Shown here piece after piece: positions 8,886 to 17,569 of a DNA stretch of 64,000 nt. The notes beneath the pieces are model-generated. The model was not told the DNA's origin. It did no database searches and saw nothing but the letters and a program-made list of their open reading frames with translations. This DNA is from RGIG6178 sp045118975. GTDB taxonomy: Bacteria > Bacillota_I > Bacilli_A > RFN20 > DUOF01. The DNA lies in contig JBGVCT010000009.1 of the NCBI GenBank assembly GCA_045118975.1, forward strand, positions 123,276 to 187,275. The letters are read 5' to 3'. The position numbers and the translations under genes were made by a program. Within the stretch, counting starts at the first letter, position 1, and each line of letters opens with the position of its first letter.

Positions 8886-10343
8886 CTACTTTTTCAAATA
8901 TTCTTCAATTTGCATCTTTGCAAAATTACTATTAACAGCATCTAACCATTTTTCATTAACATTAATTGTTCTACTATATTTAACATTAACAATAGCACCA
9001 TTTTTCAATAAAGTTTCAAAACCACACTCTAAACCATTAATCAATATCTTATTAGTCTTAAACGCATTATTTGAATCAACTTTAAAAGCAAAATCAAGTG
9101 CTGTAGAACCATTAGGGATTACAATAACTTCTCCCTTAGTGGAATAAACATAAATATATTGACTATAGTTAAATACATCTTCTTCTAGTATCTTTACATA
9201 CGTATTAGAATCCATTCCTCTAACCATATTGATTCTATCTAATTCTTTAATAATATTTAGATGCTTTCTAATATCTTCTTGTTCTTTCTCTTTAGAGTAT
9301 CCTCTAGCCTCATTATATTTCCACATACTAGAAATACCCACATTATAAATATCCTTCATTACCTTTGTAGCTATTGCAATTTTTACAGGTTGCCCTGTTG
9401 GTCCAATAACAACAGTATGTAATGCTTGATACATATTATATTTAGGTGAACTTATATAGTCCTTTAACTTACCAATTAATGGAGTATATATAGCATGTAC
9501 TGCACCAAGTGCCAAATAACAATCAAGGTTATCTTCCACCACTATATGAATAACATCTAAGTCTTCAATTTCTTCAATTGCTCCATAAGTATTAAGATAT
9601 CTATATATCTTATACATTTCCTTATTTGTGTGATAAACTTCATTTTCAATATCTAAGCTGTTAAGAGCTAGAGATAAATTTTGTTGCATCATAGCAATAC
9701 TAGATTGTGTTCTTTTTACATGCTTACTAACAAAATCAGATATTAAATCATAGTTTTCTCTATCTAGATAATATAAACACAATTCTTCAAGTTCTCTAGC
9801 AATCTCATTTAACCCTAAATATCTAGCTACTGGAGCATATAATTCTAAAGTTTGTCTTGCTATTCTATTTTGCTTATCTTTACTCATAGCACTTAATGTT
9901 CTCATGTTATTAAGTCTATCAGCAATCTTTATAATAATTACTCTTACATCATCTCTCATAAGGGAGAATAACTTTTGTACAGTTTTATTTTTGCTATCTT
10001 TTTCCTCACTACTAACCTTAGTAACAGCATCCACTAAATCAGCAACATCTTTTGAAAATTCTCTTTCAATATCTTCATATGAAATAGAATCTATATCTTC
10101 AATTGAATCATGTAATAAAGAAGCAATAATAGTGTTTGGGCCCGCAGTTAAATCAACTACTATCTCAGCAGTATCAATTAAATGTTTTACATATGGATTT
10201 CCATCTTTTCTTTGAATACCTTGAAATGCTACACAAACATATTCATAAGCCTTTCTTATTAAATCCAAGTCTTCTTTTTTATGAATATACGTATTTAATT
10301 TTTCGTATACTCTTTCAAATTCCACATTCATCTCATCCATCAT
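8886..10343 (-). CDS. RelA/SpoT-like HD hydrolase with a degenerate (p)ppGpp synthetase domain
   Basis: The 485-residue protein has the order of a Rel protein: HD hydrolase (about 45-160), synthetase-like domain (about 235-345) and TGS (about 395-456). It stops there, without the zinc-finger and ACT domains of full-length Rel (about 730 residues). Hydrolase residues look intact: H54 of HLIDTA, H78-D79 and E82-D83 of LLHDSIED, D142 and N146 of ADRLNNMRT. The synthetase site is damaged. The family's E-x-Q-I-R-T reads K321-I-A-I-A-T, the Arg of A-x-R-V is His266, and the Arg/Ser of R-x-K-x-x-Y-S are Thr239/Lys245. I infer a (p)ppGpp or related hydrolase without synthesis. Its ATG overlaps the stop of the upstream lipid-kinase gene (ATGATG/TGA). 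Confidence 0.85.
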   Translation of the reverse strand: MMDEMNVEFERVYEKLNTYIHKKEDLDLIRKAYEYVCVAFQGIQRKDGNPYVKHLIDTAEIVVDLTAGPNTIIASLLHDSIEDIDSISYEDIEREFSKDVADLVDAVTKVSSEEKDSKNKTVQKLFSLMRDDVRVIIIKIADRLNNMRTLSAMSKDKQNRIARQTLELYAPVARYLGLNEIARELEELCLYYLDRENYDLISDFVSKHVKRTQSSIAMMQQNLSLALNSLDIENEVYHTNKEMYKIYRYLNTYGAIEEIEDLDVIHIVVEDNLDCYLALGAVHAIYTPLIGKLKDYISSPKYNMYQALHTVVIGPTGQPVKIAIATKVMKDIYNVGISSMWKYNEARGYSKEKEQEDIRKHLNIIKELDRINMVRGMDSNTYVKILEEDVFNYSQYIYVYSTKGEVIVIPNGSTALDFAFKVDSNNAFKTNKILINGLECGFETLLKNGAIVNVKYSRTINVNEKWLDAVNSNFAKMQIEEYLKK

Positions 10344-11233
10344 AAATCACCCACAAACATACTTATTTTTTTCTTTAGTACTTTAACTTCAATATTTCTA
10401 TATTCGCTTTTATCTCCATCTACATTCCAAGCAACATCGCTATCAGTTTCTATCTTAACATTACTACATTTATATAACTTAACATTTTTATTATCTTTAA
10501 AGTTTTCTACACCTTGCATAAATAATCTCCATATATTAACTGGAGTATTTAGTGCATCATTTTTTATTACTAAAACTTCCACCTTACCATCTGACATATC
10601 AGACTTGTAATTAATATATGGAAATCCTCCTACAGATCTTGTGTTTAATACTAAAACAAGTTGAGCATCCTTTATTTTATGAACTTGTTTTCCAACACTA
10701 ATAGTTACATTCAAAGAAGCCACGTTGAAGGTTTCTTTAACAGCAATAAGATAATAAGCCGCCTTACCAATCTTTCTTTTTAACTTTTGATCAGCATTAT
10801 ATATTCCAGCAGTATAAGTACCAATACCTGCAATATAAGAAAAATAACTATCATTTATTTTACAAAGATCTATATCTTTCTTATTACCCTTTAAAATAAC
10901 CTTTAATGCTCTTTTTATGTTATGAGGAATCCTATGGTTATAAGCAAAATCCCCACAACTACCCGAAGGAATATATCCAAGTACTGGAGCATTTTTATTT
11001 TCCCCAATACCATTTAAGATTTCACTAAAAGTTCCATCTCCACCGCTAGCAATTAAAACATCATATTTTCCACATGCTTCACTAGCTATTTTTTTACCTT
11101 CTCCTTGATATGAAGTTGGTCTAATCTCAACTTCTTCAAATTTTTTTCTTAACTCCTTTTCAACATAAGGTAACTTTTTTATGAACTTTTTACTACTGCC
11201 GCTTACTGGATTATACACTAGTAAACATTTCAT
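10340..11233 (-). CDS. Diacylglycerol kinase family lipid kinase
   Basis: Members (DgkB, YegS) phosphorylate diacylglycerol or related lipids at the cytosolic membrane face, feeding phosphatidate back to phospholipid synthesis. The 297-residue protein begins with YNPVSGSSKKF and has the nucleotide-binding GGDGTFSEILNGIG near residue 65, followed by the two-domain lipid-kinase body with SGSCGDFAYNHRIP. It lies 2 nt after the GDPD gene and overlaps the RelA-like start. With two patatins, GDPD and UppP in the same run, lipid recycling is the likely job. DgkB (lipoteichoic-acid-linked) is the best guess but is not proved. Confidence 0.88.
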   Translation of the reverse strand: MKCLLVYNPVSGSSKKFIKKLPYVEKELRKKFEEVEIRPTSYQGEGKKIASEACGKYDVLIASGGDGTFSEILNGIGENKNAPVLGYIPSGSCGDFAYNHRIPHNIKRALKVILKGNKKDIDLCKINDSYFSYIAGIGTYTAGIYNADQKLKRKIGKAAYYLIAVKETFNVASLNVTISVGKQVHKIKDAQLVLVLNTRSVGGFPYINYKSDMSDGKVEVLVIKNDALNTPVNIWRLFMQGVENFKDNKNVKLYKCSNVKIETDSDVAWNVDGDKSEYRNIEVKVLKKKISMFVGDL

Positions 11234-11235
11234 AA

Positions 11236-11991
11236 TTATTTCTCCTTAATAGAAAATCCCTCTACTATATAGTTATCAAATAGTTTAGATAATTCTTTCT
11301 TTTCTTCCTTATTTTTTAAAGGCCAACCAATTATCTTATAACCCTTCTCTTTTAATTTCTTTATTTTTTCCTCATTATAATTATAAACATCAAAAGAGAT
11401 AAAATCAGGTTTAGAATAACTTGCCCATATAAAGTTATCTATAACAAGTTTTTCTATTAAATTAGTAGTTTCAGTAGAACCAATTCTACCTGTATATACT
11501 CCCTTATCTAATCTTCTATACTTGTTAAGCATATTTGGATTAAAAGAAACAACTACATACTTACCATTGTAATCCTTAAGCAATTCATATACTTTCTTTA
11601 CTAAATATCTATTATGCTTTGCACTAGCATGCTTAAGTTCAATCATAAGTTCTACTTTTCCATCTACTTCTTTTAAAACTTCTTTTAAAGTAGGAACAGT
11701 TAAATCATCTCTTAATTTATTTAATCTTTTATAAGTTATATCACTAATATCTCTTTCTCTATTAAATAAACGTTTTAATGATCTATCATGTAAACATACA
11801 ACTTCACCATCTGAAGTTAGTCTCACATCTAATTCTATAGGACATTTTTCAGCCAATGCTGCTTTATATGCTTCCATTGTATTTTCATACACTTTAACAT
11901 TATCAAACTTACCACGATGATAAATATTTTTGCTATAAACCCATTTATGATCTACCTCAAATGTCTTAATTCTATCTTCCCTTTTTTTCAT
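11236..11991 (-). CDS. Glycerophosphodiester phosphodiesterase (cytosolic)
   Basis: GDPD enzymes hydrolyse glycerophosphodiesters, the deacylated phospholipids that patatins can produce, to glycerol-3-phosphate plus an alcohol. The protein is 251 residues without a signal peptide. Catalytic motifs are YHRGKFDN (residues 25-32), YENTMEAYKAAL with the metal Glu, ELDVRLTSDGEVVCLHD with the second Glu/Asp and catalytic His, and ELK further on. Its start overlaps the 3' end of the upstream patatin gene by 20 bp, which suggests translational coupling of the two steps. Confidence 0.93.
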   Translation of the reverse strand: MKKREDRIKTFEVDHKWVYSKNIYHRGKFDNVKVYENTMEAYKAALAEKCPIELDVRLTSDGEVVCLHDRSLKRLFNRERDISDITYKRLNKLRDDLTVPTLKEVLKEVDGKVELMIELKHASAKHNRYLVKKVYELLKDYNGKYVVVSFNPNMLNKYRRLDKGVYTGRIGSTETTNLIEKLVIDNFIWASYSKPDFISFDVYNYNEEKIKKLKEKGYKIIGWPLKNKEEKKELSKLFDNYIVEGFSIKEK

Positions 11992-12838
11992 TAACTCTTC
12001 CCCCTAAAAATTTATTTAATTCGTTTATAATATTTAATCCATCTTGATATCCAACTTTATACACATACTCGATAACAGACATGTCTTTTTCAAGTTGAGC
12101 AATATGTAATTCTTCACTTGGATATATTGCAAACACTTTTCCCTTATTAGCTAAGTCTTCAATGATATCACGTGTAATATTATACTTGTTATACCTATTT
12201 TTAAATGTTGCTAACATTTCTGGATACCTTCTGTATTTAATCTTATAAAGATTCATCAAACTATATGGCTTAGCCTCAAATTCTTTATGTCTAGTACAAA
12301 TCACTATAACCTTATCATATCCATCCTCTATTGCTTTCATAACAGGTATAGGATCACAAAATCCACCATCTAATAACTTAGTTCCATCAAGTTTCACACT
12401 TGTTGTAAATAGTGGCAAAGATGCACTAGCTTGAATATATGGATAATCTTGATATGACTCTATCTTTTTATAAACAGGTCTACCTGTTTTCATATCAAGG
12501 CAAGTAACAATATACTCTCCCATATTTGCTTCCATTGCCTCAATATCAAGTTTATCTAATTCTAAGTTAACTTCATTAAATAGATAATCAAGATTAAGAA
12601 TAGACTTACCTTGAAGAAACCTTTTATAATTAATGCAGTTTTTAAAAATATACTCTTTATTCACTCTATAACTTCTTCCCTTTTGCTTAGAAAGATATGA
12701 CATAGCGTTTAAAGCTCCTGCACTTACTCCATAGATATTGTTTATAAATATATCATTTTCTAAAAAGGCATCTAGTACTCCAGTGGTATATATACCTCTA
12801 TTTCCTCCACCCTCTAAAACCAAACAAACCTTACTCAT
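11972..12838 (-). CDS. Patatin-like phospholipase (second copy, YjjU-like)
   Basis: The 288-residue protein starts with LVLEGGGNRGIYTTGVLDAF, the patatin glycine loop with the Arg typical of the YjjU branch. The nucleophile elbow is YGVSAGALNAMSYLS near residue 38, and the catalytic Asp lies in LLDGGFCDPIPV near 155. No signal peptide or membrane helix is seen, so it should act on the cytosolic leaflet or on intracellular lipid. The gene overlaps the GDPD gene that follows and comes 12 nt after the LemA-like gene that opens the run. Confidence 0.9.
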   Translation of the reverse strand: MSKVCLVLEGGGNRGIYTTGVLDAFLENDIFINNIYGVSAGALNAMSYLSKQKGRSYRVNKEYIFKNCINYKRFLQGKSILNLDYLFNEVNLELDKLDIEAMEANMGEYIVTCLDMKTGRPVYKKIESYQDYPYIQASASLPLFTTSVKLDGTKLLDGGFCDPIPVMKAIEDGYDKVIVICTRHKEFEAKPYSLMNLYKIKYRRYPEMLATFKNRYNKYNITRDIIEDLANKGKVFAIYPSEELHIAQLEKDMSVIEYVYKVGYQDGLNIINELNKFLGGRVNEKKGR

Positions 12839-12850
12839 TTAAGTAATCTC

Positions 12851-13309
12851 CTAATATAATTTACCATCACTAATCAAGAAACTCTTTGATAAATAAGCTG
12901 CCAGTTTATTAGACTTAAATCTATTGTATGAGCATACAACTTCATTATAATAATCTTTAACATAATTAATCTTTTCTTCAGCTTCATTACACTTTAATAT
13001 TAACTCCTCATTTTTAGTTAAACTTATATAATGATTGAATGATTCATTAAATGATTTTAAATCTAAATCATATACTATCTTATCTTCTTTTTTATATTCC
13101 TCTATTATATTTAATAATCTCGGATCACTATCACCACTAGAAGCTAATAATTCACATTTAATATCAACTTGTGCCTTTATTTGTAAATAAACCTCTTTTA
13201 CCTTCTTTTCATGTTTCTTTAACTTTATATATAAACATACAGGATATAAAACAACTAACACTCCAAGTGCACTAACCACTCCAAATAAAATTAAAAATGT
13301 TTCAAACAT
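12851..13309 (-). CDS. LemA-like membrane protein
   Basis: I place the start at the ATG at 13309, which has AGGAG 8 nt upstream; an in-frame GTG three codons earlier is less well placed. The 152-residue product has one N-terminal membrane helix (about residues 4-27) followed by a helical soluble domain. The pattern KEVYLQIKAQVDIKCELL, a later ILKCNEAEEKINYVKDYYNEVV with SYNRFKSNKLA, and the terminal SKSFL follow the layout of LemA proteins (V-x3-W-x-Q-I-D, A-R-x-x-Y-N, N-x2-A). LemA function is not well defined. It is the first gene of the ten-gene minus-strand run. Confidence 0.55.
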   Translation of the reverse strand: MFETFLILFGVVSALGVLVVLYPVCLYIKLKKHEKKVKEVYLQIKAQVDIKCELLASSGDSDPRLLNIIEEYKKEDKIVYDLDLKSFNESFNHYISLTKNEELILKCNEAEEKINYVKDYYNEVVCSYNRFKSNKLAAYLSKSFLISDGKLY

Positions 13310-13401
13310 AACTATCACTCCTATAATATTTAATTATTAAATATTATAACAAAGTTAATCATAACTATTAAGATTTTTTTACTTTAACTAATCAATATAA
13401 C

Positions 13402-13424
13402 AAAAAAAGGACCTTAGTCCTTCT
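13402..13424 (-). terminator. Terminator of the glycogen operon
   Basis: On the minus strand, AAGGAC, loop TAAG, GTCCTT is followed by a run of seven T. The stem overlaps the stop codon of the GH13 gene (13414-13416), so the operon ends exactly here, about 90 bp before the LemA-like gene. Confidence 0.8.
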
Positions 13425-15174
13425 TTAATATATGTATCTTATTAGGTCTTAGTCTTATTTGATTATAACTTTCACCATCAATAAGCGAAGTATAGTCATC
13501 ATATAAAACATAAGTATAAACATCACTAGAAACACTGGCAGCAAATAATATTTCCTCATCTTTATAAATTCTTTTGAAAATAATAATACCATCTTCAGCC
13601 TTGATTGCTTCCATTTTTCCCTTTTTAAACACTTCGTGTTTTCTTATATTACCAAGTAAAGTATACCATTCTAAAATTTCTTTATTTTCATTACCCCATG
13701 GATAGCACTTTCTAGAAAAATCAGGTTCATCTTCCCTTATACCAGCTTCATCACCATAAAATACACTAGGAATTCCATAAAAACCAAATTGAAGTGCACT
13801 GATAATTTTCAATTTATCCATAACATGATTTCCCTCTTCTAAAATAGAGAGAATTCTTCTTGTATCATGACTATCAATTAAATTCATTAAGTTATGTTTA
13901 ACAAACTCAGGATAGTTATCTTGAATCATTTGGTAGACATAATAAAAATGATTAGCATTACCATGTAAAACAAAGTTCAAAAGAGCATCTTTTAAAGGAT
14001 AGTTCATAACACTATTTAACTCATGCCCTAAAAAATATCCCCTTCTTTTTCCATAAGCAATCTTTGTAGAGGCATCCTCCCAAACTTCTCCAATGATGAG
14101 AGCATTCTCTTTTACTTCTCTAATAGAATCACAAATTTTAGTTAAGTAATTATGTCCAATTTCATCCACAACATCTAATCTAAATCCAAGTAATCCCATA
14201 GACATATACTCTTTTAATACATTAGCTGTAAATTCATGTAATTGCGGATTTTCTTGATTAACCGAAGGTAGAGTTTTAATCCCCCACCAACAATCATATC
14301 CATCTGGCCAATCATAAAATTTAAACCAATCATAATACTTACTATCTTGACTATTATAGGCACCTACAACATCATATTTATTTTCCTTATTAAAATAAAC
14401 ACTGTCGCTTCCCATATGATTAAAAACACCATCTAAAATTATACCCATATTTCTAGATTTAGCTTCATCAATTAACTTTAAAAATGTCTCTTTTGTTCCA
14501 AACATTGGATCTATTTCTAAATAGTTACTAGTATCATATTTGTGATTACTTGGAGCAGTAAATATAGGGCAAAGATAAATAATAGTGACACCTAAACTTT
14601 TTAAGTAATCTAACTTTTCAATTACTCCATTTAAATCTCCACCAAAAACCTCATAATTTAGTTTTTCTCTATCGGTGGTGTTTTTAGTGATAACTCCACC
14701 CCAATCTTCCCTATAAACAAACCCCTCTCTTATATTAGGCTTATCTGTAGTTTTATTAAATCTATCCACAAATATTTGATAGATAACCCCACCTAAATAA
14801 TCATCTAGGTAGGGTATTTCTTTTTTCAAAACAGTAAGTGGAAATTCTTCATTATCACCAAGAACTCCTTGATAATCATTTCCCTTATTTACTTTAATTA
14901 CATCCTCATCTTTATATATCTCAAAATGATACCAATATAAGCCAACATCCTCTAAAGTTATACTAGCTGTATATACATTATAATTAATCTCATATTCAGA
15001 TAACAAACACTCTAAATAATGAACACATCCACTCTCTTCGTGTCTTAAAACAAGGGCAATTTTATCAATCACTAAATCTTGTTTTATTCTAAAAGAGAAG
15101 GTAATAGTATCCCCCTTTTTTAAAGGCCCTGAAGGAGACTTATCTTTTATTGGATTATATAAAATTTCTTCCAT
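13414..15174 (-). CDS. GH13 alpha-glycosidase (neopullulanase / maltogenic amylase type)
   Basis: This is a TIM-barrel alpha-amylase family enzyme that cleaves alpha-1,4 (possibly also alpha-1,6) links in maltodextrins. I start it at ATG 15174, which overlaps the glgP stop as TAATG; the longer reading would need a TTG four codons upstream. It has an N-terminal beta-sandwich (about 1-125, CBM34-like), then the barrel with GVFNHMGSD, the nucleophile Asp in GFRLDVVDEIGH, the acid Glu in IIGEVWEDA, and LIDSHDT. With no signal peptide it acts inside the cell on glycogen or imported maltodextrin. It is the last gene of the glg operon. Confidence 0.88.
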   Translation of the reverse strand: MEEILYNPIKDKSPSGPLKKGDTITFSFRIKQDLVIDKIALVLRHEESGCVHYLECLLSEYEINYNVYTASITLEDVGLYWYHFEIYKDEDVIKVNKGNDYQGVLGDNEEFPLTVLKKEIPYLDDYLGGVIYQIFVDRFNKTTDKPNIREGFVYREDWGGVITKNTTDREKLNYEVFGGDLNGVIEKLDYLKSLGVTIIYLCPIFTAPSNHKYDTSNYLEIDPMFGTKETFLKLIDEAKSRNMGIILDGVFNHMGSDSVYFNKENKYDVVGAYNSQDSKYYDWFKFYDWPDGYDCWWGIKTLPSVNQENPQLHEFTANVLKEYMSMGLLGFRLDVVDEIGHNYLTKICDSIREVKENALIIGEVWEDASTKIAYGKRRGYFLGHELNSVMNYPLKDALLNFVLHGNANHFYYVYQMIQDNYPEFVKHNLMNLIDSHDTRRILSILEEGNHVMDKLKIISALQFGFYGIPSVFYGDEAGIREDEPDFSRKCYPWGNENKEILEWYTLLGNIRKHEVFKKGKMEAIKAEDGIIIFKRIYKDEEILFAASVSSDVYTYVLYDDYTSLIDGESYNQIRLRPNKIHILKKD

Positions 15175-17558
15175 TATAATTTCCAAACTTTCTCAGCATA
15201 CTCTTTGATACTTCTATCACTTGAGAAGTAACCGTTTCTAGAAATACTCAAAAGAGTTTTTCTATACCATTCTTCTTCATTTCTATATGTTTGATCCATT
15301 AAAGCATCAGCCCTAATATAATCACCAAAATCAGCCAAACACATATAGATATCTCTATGTGGAGTTTCTCCTAATAGATATTGAGAAATATCATGGAATG
15401 ATTCACCATTAAATCCTTTATCAAGATATGCTAAAACAGTTCTAATTCTCTCGTCGCTATTATAATAATCTAAAGGATTGTAACCATTATGGTCAATAAT
15501 TTCTTTATCACCAACAGTTAATCCAAATGGGAATGAGTTATCAATACCACACTTTTCCATAATCTCTATATTAGCACCATCAATAGTATCAATCATTAAC
15601 GCTCCATTAAAGATTGCCTTCATATTACCAGTACCACTTGCCTCTTTACCAACAAGAGAAATTTGTTCACTTACATCAGTTGCAGGTGTTAATAACTCCG
15701 ATACTGAAACAGAGAAATTTTCTACAAATACAATCTTTAATTTCTTACTAGCAACTGGATCATTATCTAATTCTTTAGCAAGTTGAGAAACTAATTTAAT
15801 AATTCTCTTTGCCATATAATAACTACTAGCAGCTTTACCAGCAAATACAAATGTTTGTGGAGTCATATCCCATTCAGGATTTTTCTTTAACTCAGCATAT
15901 AAATGAATAATTCTTAAAGCATTAAGTAATTGTCTTTTATATTCATGAATTCTCTTTGCTTGTACATCAATTCTTGCAAGTGGATTAATCTCTATACCTT
16001 GTGCTTCTTTTAAATATGCAGCAAATCTCTTTTTATTTGCAATTTTTACTTCCTTAAGTTCATTTAAAGTCTCTTTATCTGCAGCAAACTTTTCAAGTTT
16101 CTTTAATTCATCAGCATTAGTTAAATAGCCATCACCAATTCTTTTTGTAATGAATTTATGAAGTTCTGGATTAGCATTAGCTACCCATTTTCTATGTGAT
16201 ACACCATTAGTAACATTGATAAACTTATTTGGATATATCTCATAGAAGTCATTTAACAAGTCATCTTTTAATATGTCACTATGAATTTTACTAACTCCAT
16301 TTACACAGTTTGAAGCATATAAAGCAAGGCTTGTCATATAAACTTTACCCTTACTTAAAATAGACATTTGTTCAATCTTTTCATCATCTAAACCATGCTC
16401 ATATCTTAATTCTTTTCTAAATCTACGATCTATTTCTTTTATAATAATCGCTATTCTAGGCATATGTTTTTCGATTAACCACATAGGTTGAACTTCCAAA
16501 GATTCGCTAAGAACTGTATGGTTAGTATAAGTAACCATTCTATTTACAATACTCCATGAAGTTTCCCAACTAAGATGATATTTATCTAATAATATTCTCA
16601 TAAGTTCTACTACTGATAGTACTGGATGAGTATCATTTAAGTGAACTGAAACCCACTTAGGTAAACTAGTAATCTTATGTCCTTTTTCAATGTGATCATT
16701 TACAATATTTTGCATAGATGCACTACTTAGTAAATACTCTTGTTTTAATCTTAAAGCCTTACCATAGTCATTATCATCTGCAGGATATAAATAATCATTA
16801 ATTGCATTAACATCTTTTCTAATAGACTCTTGTAATCTAGTCTCATATTCATTTAAATCTTCTGTTTTTTCAGGAAGATAATTAGCTTTCCAAAGTCTTA
16901 ATGGAGCATTACCTTCAAGCTTGTAACCAGTCATCATTAAATCATAAGGCACAGCCTCAACACAGATAGCATCTTTTGCACTATAATGATATACACCAAA
17001 ATAATCTACAAATTCTTCTACTTTACCATCAAAATAAACCTTAACAGCTTTATCTTTTTTCTCATCTAAGAAGAAATGTCCTCTAGATAACCATTCATCA
17101 GCAAATTCTCTTTGCTCACCATTCACTAATTGTTGTTTAAATAAGCCATATCTATATAAAAGAGAATGACCCATAGCACTATAACCTAAAGTTGCTAAAG
17201 ACTCTAAAAAGCAAGCAGCAAGTCTACCAAGGCCACCATTACCAAGGCCTGCATCATTTTCCATCTTTATAATCTCAGTTACGCTTGTACCATGCTTCTT
17301 TAAAATCTTATCAGCCTTTTCAAGCCACTCCATATTAAATAAGTTATTTTCTAAACAGTTACCAATTAAGAACTCAATAGAAATATAATTAATAGTTTTC
17401 TTATCTGTATTTTTACTAAGTGTTTCATCAGATTTTCTTACCACTTCTTCTTGCACTAAAGCAGCTAAACTATCATGGATTTGCTCTTTACTAGCACTAT
17501 CTAAATCCACATTGAAATCTTTTTTTAATCTTGCATTTAAAGTTTGTTCACTTAACAT
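15174..17558 (-). CDS. glgP: Glycogen/maltodextrin phosphorylase
   Basis: GlgP releases glucose-1-phosphate from the non-reducing ends of glycogen using phosphate and a PLP cofactor. The 794-residue protein matches the family length. Markers are GLGNGGLGRLAACFLESLAT near residue 105, HLNDTHP near 313, AKRIHEYKRQLLN near 535, and the PLP-lysine region EASGTGNMKAIFNGAL near 632. It follows glgA by 11 nt and is translationally coupled to the GH13 gene. Product glucose-1-phosphate can be handled by the phosphohexomutase and Pgi encoded upstream in the same cluster. Confidence 0.97.
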   Translation of the reverse strand: MLSEQTLNARLKKDFNVDLDSASKEQIHDSLAALVQEEVVRKSDETLSKNTDKKTINYISIEFLIGNCLENNLFNMEWLEKADKILKKHGTSVTEIIKMENDAGLGNGGLGRLAACFLESLATLGYSAMGHSLLYRYGLFKQQLVNGEQREFADEWLSRGHFFLDEKKDKAVKVYFDGKVEEFVDYFGVYHYSAKDAICVEAVPYDLMMTGYKLEGNAPLRLWKANYLPEKTEDLNEYETRLQESIRKDVNAINDYLYPADDNDYGKALRLKQEYLLSSASMQNIVNDHIEKGHKITSLPKWVSVHLNDTHPVLSVVELMRILLDKYHLSWETSWSIVNRMVTYTNHTVLSESLEVQPMWLIEKHMPRIAIIIKEIDRRFRKELRYEHGLDDEKIEQMSILSKGKVYMTSLALYASNCVNGVSKIHSDILKDDLLNDFYEIYPNKFINVTNGVSHRKWVANANPELHKFITKRIGDGYLTNADELKKLEKFAADKETLNELKEVKIANKKRFAAYLKEAQGIEINPLARIDVQAKRIHEYKRQLLNALRIIHLYAELKKNPEWDMTPQTFVFAGKAASSYYMAKRIIKLVSQLAKELDNDPVASKKLKIVFVENFSVSVSELLTPATDVSEQISLVGKEASGTGNMKAIFNGALMIDTIDGANIEIMEKCGIDNSFPFGLTVGDKEIIDHNGYNPLDYYNSDERIRTVLAYLDKGFNGESFHDISQYLLGETPHRDIYMCLADFGDYIRADALMDQTYRNEEEWYRKTLLSISRNGYFSSDRSIKEYAEKVWKL

Positions 17559-17569
17559 CTATTATCCTC

